Part shown: positions 1 to 9,562 of the stretch, in pieces
Numbering within the stretch: the first letter of the stretch is position 1
Layout of the letters: each line of letters starts with the position of its first letter
Assembly: GCA_016840485.1 (NCBI GenBank)
Contig: JAEOSG010000002.1
Span: forward strand, 1 to 50,367
DNA length: 50,367 nt
DNA from: Candidatus Baldrarchaeota archaeon
GTDB taxonomy: Archaea > Asgardarchaeota > Baldrarchaeia > Baldrarchaeales > DXJG01
Reading direction: 5' to 3'
The notes under the pieces: model-generated
What the model saw: only the letters and a program-made list of their open reading frames with translations
Databases searched by the model: none
Told to the model about the DNA's origin: nothing
Translations under genes and position numbers: made by a program

Positions 1-24
1 CATGCAAAAGAGATAATTTATTTT

Positions 25-1134
25 ATGGTGTGTGTCCCTGAAATGGGTAATAAGGGAAGGTTTTTGATTGTAGGGTCGTTAGATAGATTTTCTGGCAAAA
101 CTCTCTTCATTCTTAGTTTAGCTAAAATATTAAGTAATCAAGGATATAAAATTGGATATTTTAAACCATTAGGAGTCAAAAATTATGTTTTGGATACCGG
201 AAACATCGTCGATGAAGATACCTACGTTATGAAGCAAATGTTCGATTTGAAAGAACCACTTGATGAATTATCGCCATTTGTGTTTCACTACGATTTTATG
301 AATAGGGTTCTAGTTAAAGATAATGTTCAAAATACCCAGAACATGGTTATAAATTTAGCTAACAAAATAGCCAGTAACAAGGATATTGTCTTTATAGAGG
401 GACACGGATGTATATGGACCGGTGAGTCTATAGGCTTATCATCATTAAAGCTATCGAAGCTACTTAATGCACCACTAATTATTCTTGTAAATTATGATCC
501 ACTATACACATGCGACAGAATACTGTTAATTAAGAGACTTATCGAAAAGGAAAATATTAATTGTTTAGGAATAGTTATAGTCGGTGCAACTAGGGACGAA
601 GCCTTGCTAATGAATTCGCTGTTAATGAGAATTGGAAATTTAGGATTCAAATTACTTGGAATTTTACCGTCTCTTAGAAATATCTTACCATTAACCATTA
701 GGGAAATTGCCGATGCTACAGATTCTAAAGTATTAGTTGGCCAGCAATGGTTAGACAAAGAAATTGAAAACCTTCTCGTCGGTGCTATGACTCCTGATAG
801 TGCAATGAAGTACTTTAAAATTACTCCTAGCAAAGCGGTTATAACTGGTGGAGATAGAACTGATATAATACTTGCTGCACTAAAAACTGATACAACAGCT
901 CTCATATTAACTGGAAATATTTATCCAGAAGAAATTGTTCTGAGTGAAGCCGAGAAGAACAAAGTTAGTGTTTTATTATGCCCCTATGATACCTATACAA
1001 CCGTCAGAAAAATAGAGAGCTATAGGTTTACAGTTAGATATATGAATATGAAAAGACTTAGTAGATTAGTCACCGAATTGGAGAAAAAGATCGACCTGCC
1101 TTCGGTATTGGAGGAATTAGGCCTCGTAAGTTGA
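25..1134 (+). CDS. BioD-like / DRTGG-domain P-loop protein (phosphotransacetylase N-terminal-like)
   Basis: N-terminal GSLDRFSGKTLFILSLAKIL P-loop like dethiobiotin synthetase family; C-terminal region AVITGGDRTDIILAALKTDTTALILTGN typical of DRTGG domain. Confidence 0.75.
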   Translation: MVCVPEMGNKGRFLIVGSLDRFSGKTLFILSLAKILSNQGYKIGYFKPLGVKNYVLDTGNIVDEDTYVMKQMFDLKEPLDELSPFVFHYDFMNRVLVKDNVQNTQNMVINLANKIASNKDIVFIEGHGCIWTGESIGLSSLKLSKLLNAPLIILVNYDPLYTCDRILLIKRLIEKENINCLGIVIVGATRDEALLMNSLLMRIGNLGFKLLGILPSLRNILPLTIREIADATDSKVLVGQQWLDKEIENLLVGAMTPDSAMKYFKITPSKAVITGGDRTDIILAALKTDTTALILTGNIYPEEIVLSEAEKNKVSVLLCPYDTYTTVRKIESYRFTVRYMNMKRLSRLVTELEKKIDLPSVLEELGLVS

Positions 1135-1294
1135 CAATTTTAGAACTTAGTAGTTTCTTAACAGATAAAAAACTATTTATTTCTATGATGCGAGCGTTAA
1201 GTTATAAGGATATTAGATATTTCTATGATATTGTAGGATGTTTTCCGCAAGTCTTTAAGTTCTGTTTAGAAAACACTAAAAATTAATAAATTCA

Positions 1295-2185
1295 GTGATA
1301 ATTATAAAATCGCTAAGAAGGGGTTTAAAAATTCACAGAAAATACGCAGTAATCACTATTAAAACGAAGTATTGGAAGCCTGGAACAAACTACATATATG
1401 AAATAGTAAATGCCTTAAAAGGCAAAATTCAAGATGGCGATATAATCGTATTGTCCGAAAAAGCGCTGTCTACAGCTATGGGAAATCTTGTTGATGAATC
1501 TAAAGTAAAGCCAGGTTTCTTGGCGAAATTTCTCGCTAGATTTTGGAATAGAATAATTTGGGGCTACATGCTGGGAATAGTGTGTCGTCTTAAACCTGAA
1601 ACAATTATTAAGTTACGAAATTATCCAGTTAGATTTGGCGCAGCTCATAAACAATTAGCATTGCTTTACGCTGGGTTTCTTCAAGCGCTAAGACACTATT
1701 CCGAGGGAGGCATTGATGTTAGCAACATACCTTATACCTATGCATGTTTACCCTTAAGAAGCTCTATGGATGTTGCAAGAAGAATATTCGAAGCAATAAC
1801 ACGTATAACAGGGAAAAGAGTAACGGTTATGATTGTTGATGGTGATAGTACTTTTTCTTTTAGAAACCTTCATTTAGCCCCTAGAAAAGTTCCCGTTAAA
1901 GGATTGTTGCATTTTGGTGGAGTTCTGACTTTTATTATAGGTAGATTTTTTAAATTGAAGAAAACGGCTACTCCTGTGGCTATTGTGGGATCCCCATTGA
2001 GTATAGATGAAGCCTTGGAGATAGCTGAGCTTGCAGACAAGTCCAGAGGGCATGGAGCAGGCATGACAGTATGGGATATGGCAAAACGGTTTAAAGTCGG
2101 ACTAACCCAGGTTACGTGGGAGATGCTTAGCAAAATAAATCATAGACCAATAACGATAATTAGACTAGTTACAAGGCCTCGCTGA
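1295..2185 (+). CDS. Coenzyme F420-0:L-glutamate ligase (CofE)-like protein
   Basis: IQDGDIIVLSEKALSTAMGNLVDES near N-terminus and VDGDSTF motif characteristic of the CofE family; divergent. Confidence 0.7.
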   Translation: MIIIKSLRRGLKIHRKYAVITIKTKYWKPGTNYIYEIVNALKGKIQDGDIIVLSEKALSTAMGNLVDESKVKPGFLAKFLARFWNRIIWGYMLGIVCRLKPETIIKLRNYPVRFGAAHKQLALLYAGFLQALRHYSEGGIDVSNIPYTYACLPLRSSMDVARRIFEAITRITGKRVTVMIVDGDSTFSFRNLHLAPRKVPVKGLLHFGGVLTFIIGRFFKLKKTATPVAIVGSPLSIDEALEIAELADKSRGHGAGMTVWDMAKRFKVGLTQVTWEMLSKINHRPITIIRLVTRPR

Positions 2186-2533
2186 CGCTTTAACCTTAAC
2201 GATTGTTCCTAAATGTCATTAAAGAGTAAGTGATAAAACAAATTTTATAATTTTTTCAAACTAAAAGCGTTACTTTATCGTATAGGTTTTGTTCTTATCC
2301 ATACACGTAGAAATGTTGTTCAGAAGCTTTCCTATGTTTTACACGTATCTTTTAAAGCTTAAAGTGTTTAACAGTGCAACATAAAATAACTTAATAATAT
2401 ATATAATGATTAAATGGGTAAATTTTAAAGGAATGTTAAGATGACCGTAACGATAGTTAGAAAATGAAATATGGCGTGGTGACTAAAAACTTAAAATTAA
2501 GAAGAACATAAGGTACAAGAGGAGGGATATAAC

Positions 2534-3430
2534 GTGCTACATATTGGTGATGTAGAGATTGAAGACACCTTTGCAGAAATGTTCCCAATGTGGGCTTCAA
2601 GAATACTTATAACCGCTGATAATGAAAAATGGGCACTGACCGCAGCTCAAGCAGCAACGGGATTCGGTACATCAATCATTATGTCCCCCGCGGAGGCTGG
2701 CATAGAGAGAATCGTTCCACCTGACGAAACACCCGACGGAAGAGTTGGAGCTATAATTCAAATATATCATCGAACCAGGTTAGAACTTAAAGTTCAAATG
2801 ATATTTAGAATAGGTCAATGCATTCTTACATGCCCAACCACGGCAGCTTTTGACGCGTTACCAGAAGCTAAACGAAAAGTAAAGATAGGCCCAGCTATAA
2901 GGAAATTTGGAGATGGGTTTGAAGTACGAGATAAATTAAATGGAAGGGATGTTTGGAGAATACCAGTTATGGAAGGGGAATTTATCATTGAAAATCTCTT
3001 TGGCGTGAAACCCGCAATCGCTGGAGGAAACTTCCTTATCTTAGCTAAGGATAAGTCTTCTGGTCTAAAAGCAGCAGAAGAAGCAGTTGAAGCTATTAAA
3101 AAGAGTAAAGCTAGGGTAGTACTTACATTCCCAGGAGGGATCTGTAGATCAGGATCAAAAGTTGGGTCGCTTAAATATAAGTTACCTGCATCAACCAATC
3201 ACTTCTTCTGCCCAACATTAAAAGATAAGGTACCAGAAACAGCGTTGCCAAAAGATGTTAACAGCGTATATGAGATAGTTATAAATGGTTTAACTGTAGA
3301 TGATATTAAAGAAGCTATGGCAGTTGGAATTAAAGCTGCTGCAAGTGTTGAAGGAGTTAAAAGGATCACAGCTGCAAACTATGGGGGAAAGCTTGGACCA
3401 TACAAGATACATCTAAAAGACATCATTTAA
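2534..3430 (+). CDS. ftr: Formylmethanofuran--tetrahydromethanopterin N-formyltransferase
   Basis: Full-length Ftr pattern: IEDTFAEMFPMWASRILITADNEKWALTAAQAATGFGTSIIMSPAEAGIE, FPGGICRSGSKVGSLKYK. Confidence 0.95.
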   Translation: MLHIGDVEIEDTFAEMFPMWASRILITADNEKWALTAAQAATGFGTSIIMSPAEAGIERIVPPDETPDGRVGAIIQIYHRTRLELKVQMIFRIGQCILTCPTTAAFDALPEAKRKVKIGPAIRKFGDGFEVRDKLNGRDVWRIPVMEGEFIIENLFGVKPAIAGGNFLILAKDKSSGLKAAEEAVEAIKKSKARVVLTFPGGICRSGSKVGSLKYKLPASTNHFFCPTLKDKVPETALPKDVNSVYEIVINGLTVDDIKEAMAVGIKAAASVEGVKRITAANYGGKLGPYKIHLKDII

Positions 3431-3446
3431 CGGTAAAATTCGTAGT

Positions 3447-4496
3447 CTAAACCAGTCTTAAATAGTCTAAGCCATCGGCTTCAGGAGAGCCAACAAGTAT
3501 TCGATAATAACGTGTTCCAAGTGCTTTATTAATAACTTTTTCTAACTTTCCCTTCACTTCAATTTTTTCTCCTTCTTTAGCTATATCGCTGTAAAGTCCC
3601 TCGTAAGTGATAACTTCTTTTACATAGTTGCCAATTTTTGGGCCTTCCATCACTTCAACTTGGTTAATTTTATATATTGCTGGATTAAATATGGAGTCTT
3701 CTGCGTTTACCACAGTAGCTCTAATCTTTACAATACCAATTGGTTGAAAGACGTAGGTATCATAGGTATCAGAAAATTCTTTTTCTGTTTTTACTGGATG
3801 CACAGAAAACAGAGTTCCATCGAAAACTCCTCGATTCCATTTTCTCTCGCAAATTTTTCTTGCATCGTTCATTTTAAGGCGATAAAGACTGGATACTTTG
3901 GTGCACCATTCTTCAAATTCTTGTTTCGAAAATTTTCTTACATTAGAATTAGAACTTTGACAAAGGCTCAGCAGCGCCTCTTTGACCCTATAACTATTGT
4001 CCTTTCCGTAAACTATTAAGTCTATATCAGAGAATTCGACTCGATGAATATTAATGAGAATCGACCCTGTAACACCAAAAGAACTCAAAGAAACATTACT
4101 TTCCTTTGAAATCAATTTAATAAGTTCTACGACCTTTTGTTCGAGTCCATCTCGATCCGAAGTATTCAAAATCTCTTTTAATCTTTCCTCTGGTTTAAAG
4201 TGTTTCTTAATGTACTTAACTGGGACAAAGGACATAACTATATTTAAGACTGGGTCTTTGTGTAAATAGTGCGGATATTTTTCCTTTAGTAATCCAAAGG
4301 TTTCTTTAAGAGAGGGTATAGTGTAATGCTTCAATACGCGCTTAAATTTCTCTTTTCCACGACCCCAAGAGCCAGCTTCATCTGGCACGTATTTTAAATA
4401 CGCAATAACCCTATCGCTAGGGTGAAGATTGCCGACAACTGCAAAAAACAACCCCTCTTTCGTTAATAGGTAGTCTCTATCTCTAAAACTTCTCAT
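3447..4496 (-). CDS. Predicted nucleotidyltransferase (MNT-type domain), paralog 1
   Basis: FGVTGSILINIHRVEFSDIDLIVYG nucleotidyltransferase motif; similar to the adjacent ORF. Confidence 0.75.
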   Translation of the reverse strand: MRSFRDRDYLLTKEGLFFAVVGNLHPSDRVIAYLKYVPDEAGSWGRGKEKFKRVLKHYTIPSLKETFGLLKEKYPHYLHKDPVLNIVMSFVPVKYIKKHFKPEERLKEILNTSDRDGLEQKVVELIKLISKESNVSLSSFGVTGSILINIHRVEFSDIDLIVYGKDNSYRVKEALLSLCQSSNSNVRKFSKQEFEEWCTKVSSLYRLKMNDARKICERKWNRGVFDGTLFSVHPVKTEKEFSDTYDTYVFQPIGIVKIRATVVNAEDSIFNPAIYKINQVEVMEGPKIGNYVKEVITYEGLYSDIAKEGEKIEVKGKLEKVINKALGTRYYRILVGSPEADGLDYLRLV

Positions 4497-5533
4497 TGAT
4501 CATCCTCCGCCAATATCATGAAGTCTTCGGGATTTCCACCCAGAATTAACCTATAATGATGAACGTTATCATTTGGCTGAAGAATTTTCTCTACAGTTCC
4601 TTGCGCAATGACGTGTTCACCCACACGGGCCTGTTCACAAAATCTGCCTCTGAAAGAAACAATTTCCGTTAATGGGTAGACTAAATTACCTTGTAAAAAT
4701 GAAACATCATCTATCAGATATCTACAAGGTGTAAAAATGGCCTCATCGTCATTAATGATTTGTGCTTTTATTTTTGCCCTCCCGACGGGAATATAAATTT
4801 TTTCACCGTAGTTCTCTGCGATTTCATACCAGTCTTTAACAAACCTAAGAAAATAATCTACTCCCTTAAATTCACCCTGCATGATTTTTCTTTCCTCTAT
4901 TTTGGCAAATTGTTCAAAGGAAACCTCAGTATTCTTAACTCTAAATTTATAAAGTTTTTTTAAACCACTTTCATCGTAACTCTTGATAGAAGTCCCAAGC
5001 GGAACAAGTTTTTTTAAAACTTCATAAACCTTCATACCGTTTGATGTTCCATAGATAATTATATCTATGTCGGAGTTTTCGTTGTACAAATCTACAAGAA
5101 GAGATCCTGAAACTCCAATCTTCGTCCAAGGGATCCCGGCTTTTTCTTTCAATAATTTAGCGAACTCAAAGGCAATTCTTTCTATCCCAGCAAGATTTTG
5201 GGATTTCAGACGCATTTCACGTAATTTTTTTTCAGGTTTATAATGTTTGTATATATTCTTTATAGGCACACCTTCCAATAACTGATTGAAAACGGGGTCA
5301 AAGTACATATATTCAGGATAATTTTCGGACAAAAATTTGTTTCTTTCATCAAGGGAATAAATTTTTTCGTAAAATTTGCCATTTTTCCTTTTTCTTTCCC
5401 CTTTCTTACTTGGAATGTAACGGACATAGGCTATTACTCTATCGGGAGGGTGAACAAGTCCCTTTACATCAAATATTAAACCTTCAAATGTTTCAACGAA
5501 GTCTCCTTCACGAGCTCTTATCATCTTTGTCAT
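4493..5533 (-). CDS. Predicted nucleotidyltransferase (MNT-type domain), paralog 2
   Basis: IGVSGSLLVDLYNENSDIDIIIYG motif; overlaps the downstream paralog by 4 nt (ATGA). Confidence 0.75.
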   Translation of the reverse strand: MTKMIRAREGDFVETFEGLIFDVKGLVHPPDRVIAYVRYIPSKKGERKRKNGKFYEKIYSLDERNKFLSENYPEYMYFDPVFNQLLEGVPIKNIYKHYKPEKKLREMRLKSQNLAGIERIAFEFAKLLKEKAGIPWTKIGVSGSLLVDLYNENSDIDIIIYGTSNGMKVYEVLKKLVPLGTSIKSYDESGLKKLYKFRVKNTEVSFEQFAKIEERKIMQGEFKGVDYFLRFVKDWYEIAENYGEKIYIPVGRAKIKAQIINDDEAIFTPCRYLIDDVSFLQGNLVYPLTEIVSFRGRFCEQARVGEHVIAQGTVEKILQPNDNVHHYRLILGGNPEDFMILAEDDQ

Positions 5534-5711
5534 ATTCTGAGCGCACCTCTAATGTGTATAGAATGAAGATTTTAAAACGCATTTAATATTTGTGCTTAGT
5601 AACTTTTTCATTAATTTTTAAGTTTATGGATGTTTGATCTCCTGCTAAAATCAGTATCTACCAGGTTAACAAAAAATGAATTTTAATTTTTGGACGTATG
5701 GTGACACAGTT

Positions 5712-6458
5712 CTATATTTTAGAGGTATCCTTAGGGAAATGCCAACCAATGTTTTTTAACGCTTCAACCAAGGGCATGGCTATGATTGCCACAATGATTG
5801 CTGCAATTAGACGTGCTATTGGATAGTAGAAGGGGCTAACAATGAACAAATACCTTACAGTATCTGTTGTTAATTGCCAGATTCCGTTATAAACGATAGG
5901 CGTGGCAAATATGGCGTTTCCAAGCGCGCCATCAGCTTGATTCCCAATAAAGCCTAAGAGAAAGTATAGGACAAATGTTAACGTAGGGGACAGATTGTCC
6001 TTTTTTATGAGGTAGACTACCGGAAAAATCATTAGTAAAGCAACTGCTTTGTCCCAGTTTGCTAGCACTGCAACGTAATAGTACTTTGTAAGTGGTTGAC
6101 TTGGCGGGAGAAATATAAAAGCTGTAATAATTGCTGCAAAAACGGCAAATCCTCTTTTCCACTTACCTGTATAAACAAGGCCAACAACAAATGCGTTAAT
6201 AGCTGGATTAAGCAGAAACGGTAATCCAAAGGGGCTACCCGAGCCCGGTGGCAAAAGCCAAGCTATAACAGTGCCTAGAAAAGCGGCTAAAGCACCAAGA
6301 TATGGGCCAAGAACGATTCCAAAAACAGACGCGATGGACGCTTCGAGTTGTATACTTAATGTTGGTAGGCCTATAACGGGTATGCCTGGTAAAAACGAAA
6401 TGATGACATAGAGTGCTGCAAAGGATGCTGTTAAAGCAATTTCCTTTGAGGATATCAT
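5712..6458 (-). CDS. ECF-type transporter substrate-binding (S) component-like membrane protein
   Basis: Polytopic; ALTASFAALYVIISFLPGIP...GPYLGALAAFLGTVIAWLLPPGS pattern of ECF S components. Confidence 0.7.
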   Translation of the reverse strand: MISSKEIALTASFAALYVIISFLPGIPVIGLPTLSIQLEASIASVFGIVLGPYLGALAAFLGTVIAWLLPPGSGSPFGLPFLLNPAINAFVVGLVYTGKWKRGFAVFAAIITAFIFLPPSQPLTKYYYVAVLANWDKAVALLMIFPVVYLIKKDNLSPTLTFVLYFLLGFIGNQADGALGNAIFATPIVYNGIWQLTTDTVRYLFIVSPFYYPIARLIAAIIVAIIAMPLVEALKNIGWHFPKDTSKI

Positions 6459-6472
6459 ATTATCACCATTTT

Positions 6473-6519
6473 ATGTAATTTATTACATATCATTGTAGTA
6501 TCTTACAATGATATGTAAT
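6473..6519. promoter_or_regulatory. Compound inverted repeat (candidate operator) between the ECF S-component gene and the HTH-PfkB gene
   Basis: ATTACATATCATTGTA (6482-6497) - gtatct - TACAATGATATGTAAT (6504-6519), 16-bp perfect arms; also ATGTAAT-tt-ATTACAT at 6473-6488. Confidence 0.6.
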
Positions 6520-6738
6520 TTCATAATAAATATTTTTTGATAAATAAGTGCCCTAAAAAACGTTATCGAAGTTATTGTTTAGCCAAAAAACTGATGAAAA
6601 AACTATGTTTCGGAGATCGTCCATTTATAATTGACAGAAATTATATTTAACGGATTAAAAAACAACATTTTGTTTTTCCTTTTTTCTCAATTTATACGAT
6701 ATTAATATATTCGCTAAGGACTTAAATGTTTGTAAGGA

Positions 6739-8178
6739 GTGATTCTTATGGAAGAACTATGGCCTTGGATCTTACCCCTGCCAAAGGAGACAAAGGAACA
6801 GTATGAAATTTTACTGTCGGTATTTAAATCTAAGGTTTCATTAGATATTCTGCTTAATATGGATGTTAATAAAAAGAATTATCAGAAAGAGCTTGTAGAG
6901 AAAATTCCTCATTCTAATAAATCAATAATAAACGTGTTGAAAAAATTTGTTCGTGCAGGGATACTAGAGCAAGGAACAGAGAAGATAAAAGTTGACGGCA
7001 AAGAAGTTTGGGTAAAATATTACACGCTTACTTTTCTAGGTAAATATCTCAAACTTCTCCTAACACCCATAGACAGACTATCTCCTAAAGATGTAAAAGA
7101 AATAGTTGAAGAATTATTTTATTTTTATGCCAAAAGCATTGCTAAGTTATGTTTTGACTTTAATATAAGCCATGAAGTCTTTCATAACATCTTAAATAAA
7201 CTATACCTAACTGAGACCATAAAGAGATTAAAAGACTCAAGAAAAAAGATAAAAGCAGCCGTATTTGGGTCAGCAGCTCTTGATTTCATAATACCACTTA
7301 ACGAAATTCCAGTCGGCCATGACCAAACCATAACTGTACGTGGCTTCATAAGTGATGTGGGGGGCTCGGCTGCAAATGTAGCCATGGCGCTTAGCAGATT
7401 GGAGGTTCCAACCGCATTTTCTGGAAAGATTGGTGGAGATTATGGTGGAAGAAAAATTGTTGAGACAATGTTAAACGAAAATGTGGATATATCATCTATT
7501 GTAATCGATGAAGAACTCCAAACTCCACAGTCAATAGTACTTGTAGGAAATAATGGCGAAAAAAGGATAATTGTTCTTTTAAGAGATAATCCAGCACTGT
7601 CTTTATCCTCTCCATCAGAAATAAATTGGTCGTTGATAGATGAATGTAAAATTGTTTATATCGGTGAAGTTTTTGTAGAGGTAGCTTCCACGATAGCTTC
7701 CTATGCAAAAAGCAGCGGAAAATGGATAGTATATAGACCGATAACACCTTACGCAAAAATGGGGATTAAAAAGCTGGAATCTATAATTAATAATGTAACT
7801 ACTTTAATTTTAAACGAAGCAAATTGGAATCTACTGAAAAAATCAATGTCAACCCTTGATTTGCCGAAAAGCTTACTGAATCTGGGACCAAAAGAAGTAA
7901 TTATTACGAGGGGTAGTAAAGGAGTAAAGGTTTATACAATAAATGAATCCTTTGAAATTCCCTCATTCAACGTCAAAGCCGTTGACACAACGGGTGCGGG
8001 AGATGCCTTTGTTGCTGGTTACATTAAAGCACGTTTAGAAGGAAAATCTCTACGCGAAGCTATAAAATACGCGTTGGCAGTTGCAGCTATAACAACTACA
8101 AAGCTTGGAGTGAGAACCTCCCTGCCAAGAGCAGATCAAGTTGAAGAATTTATTAAAAACTACACACTACCTAGCTAA
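6739..8178 (+). CDS. Fusion of N-terminal winged-helix region with C-terminal PfkB/ribokinase-family kinase
   Basis: C-terminal GGSAANVAMALSRLEVPTAFSGKIGGDYGG and VDTTGAGDAFVAGYI motifs; N-terminal about 160 aa is HTH-like. Confidence 0.8.
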   Translation: MILMEELWPWILPLPKETKEQYEILLSVFKSKVSLDILLNMDVNKKNYQKELVEKIPHSNKSIINVLKKFVRAGILEQGTEKIKVDGKEVWVKYYTLTFLGKYLKLLLTPIDRLSPKDVKEIVEELFYFYAKSIAKLCFDFNISHEVFHNILNKLYLTETIKRLKDSRKKIKAAVFGSAALDFIIPLNEIPVGHDQTITVRGFISDVGGSAANVAMALSRLEVPTAFSGKIGGDYGGRKIVETMLNENVDISSIVIDEELQTPQSIVLVGNNGEKRIIVLLRDNPALSLSSPSEINWSLIDECKIVYIGEVFVEVASTIASYAKSSGKWIVYRPITPYAKMGIKKLESIINNVTTLILNEANWNLLKKSMSTLDLPKSLLNLGPKEVIITRGSKGVKVYTINESFEIPSFNVKAVDTTGAGDAFVAGYIKARLEGKSLREAIKYALAVAAITTTKLGVRTSLPRADQVEEFIKNYTLPS

Positions 8179-8256
8179 TTTAAGCACTAACTAATTACTT
8201 AATTCAAATACCTTAATGGTACAAGAACAAGGAAAAATAAAATTAGTTAAGTTAAA

Positions 8257-9261
8257 TTATTCCTTGAAATGCGGTATTATTTCCTTGCTTATTAAATCTA
8301 TGGCTTCTCTAACATTTGGTCCAATAGGAGACCCAACCACGAACTGTGTGACTCCTAGCTTAATTAGTTCATTTATACGTTCAATGCAAGTTTCCGGAGT
8401 TCCACTTATGGAAAAAGCATCTATCATTTCTGGTGTTACTTTTGAAAAGGCTTCGCCCCAGTTTCCTGCTTCTAAAGCTTTTTTAATAGCCATAGCATCT
8501 TCTACGCTGATTCCATGTTTTTCTAACACAGGCTCTGGACTGCCAGAAACTATAAATGCGACTACTGGTGTAGCAGCTTTGATAGCCTTCTTTTCTTTCT
8601 CATGTATGGAGAAGGATGTATATGCAGCGACATCAATTTCATCTAACTTCCTATTTGCTTTTTCGGCACCACTCTTGATATATCGGTAGGCATCTCCAAT
8701 ATCCTTGGGATGTGAAGCATTAATTAAAATACCATCTCCGATTTTAGCTGCTAGTTCCAACATTTTTGGTCCCTGAGCACCTATATATATAGGGATATCT
8801 CCCTTCGGCTTAAAATTGAATTTTGCTTTCTGAACACTGAAAATTTTACCAGAATATTTTGCTTTACCAGTAGTTATTAGCGATCTAATTATTTCTACAC
8901 TTTCTCTGATTGCTCTAAGAGGGCTTTTAATTTCTACCCCCAAAAGACTTAGTGTAGTTTTATCTCCAGCACCGATACCAAGAGTGACCCTGTTTGGAGC
9001 TATTTCGGATATTGATGCAACGGATTGTGCAGTCATGACAGGGTTCACTAAATACGGATTTGTGACTCCGGGCCCCATTTTTATTCTATTCGTGTGCAAA
9101 GCGATGCACGTTAAAGTTACATAGACATTTCTGTTGTTAAAATGGTCAGTTATCCATACATGGTCAAAACCTGCTTTTTCGGCTTGAATAGTATAAAAAG
9201 TAGTCCTCCAATATAGATCCATAGGCACAAATTCTATTCCAAATTTTACCATATCCATCAC
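8257..9261 (-). CDS. mer: F420-dependent 5,10-methylenetetrahydromethanopterin reductase (LLM family)
   Basis: FGIEFVPMDLYWRTTFYTIQAEKAGFDHVWITDHFNNRNVYVTLTCIA...MGPGVTNPYLVNPVMTAQSVASI. Confidence 0.92.
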   Translation of the reverse strand: MMDMVKFGIEFVPMDLYWRTTFYTIQAEKAGFDHVWITDHFNNRNVYVTLTCIALHTNRIKMGPGVTNPYLVNPVMTAQSVASISEIAPNRVTLGIGAGDKTTLSLLGVEIKSPLRAIRESVEIIRSLITTGKAKYSGKIFSVQKAKFNFKPKGDIPIYIGAQGPKMLELAAKIGDGILINASHPKDIGDAYRYIKSGAEKANRKLDEIDVAAYTSFSIHEKEKKAIKAATPVVAFIVSGSPEPVLEKHGISVEDAMAIKKALEAGNWGEAFSKVTPEMIDAFSISGTPETCIERINELIKLGVTQFVVGSPIGPNVREAIDLISKEIIPHFKE

Positions 9262-9273
9262 CCTCTCTAAGCT

Positions 9274-9546
9274 TCAAACCTGTTTCTTTAATTCCTCAGC
9301 TACGTCATTTAGGCCAGCGTTGTTTAATAATTCTGTAGTTTGTTCAGGTTCAATTATGTACGCTGCTTCAAGCAGTTTTTGGAAACCCTCATCCGATGTA
9401 AGTTCATCATGTTGCCAGTAATGGAGAATCAAGTTAGCTGTGCTACTTGAAAGCTTAGCGGCGTTGTTGGACCGCAACAATATATCAATTAGGGAAGTCA
9501 TCAGATGTTCTCTTTTATCGACAGGAATCTTTTTTACAACCTCCAT
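9274..9546 (-). CDS. Small conserved-looking protein of unknown function between mer and mtd
   Basis: 90-aa ORF tightly packed between mtd and mer on the same strand. Confidence 0.6.
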   Translation of the reverse strand: MEVVKKIPVDKREHLMTSLIDILLRSNNAAKLSSSTANLILHYWQHDELTSDEGFQKLLEAAYIIEPEQTTELLNNAGLNDVAEELKKQV

Positions 9547-9562
9547 CGTGTTTCATCTCCAA

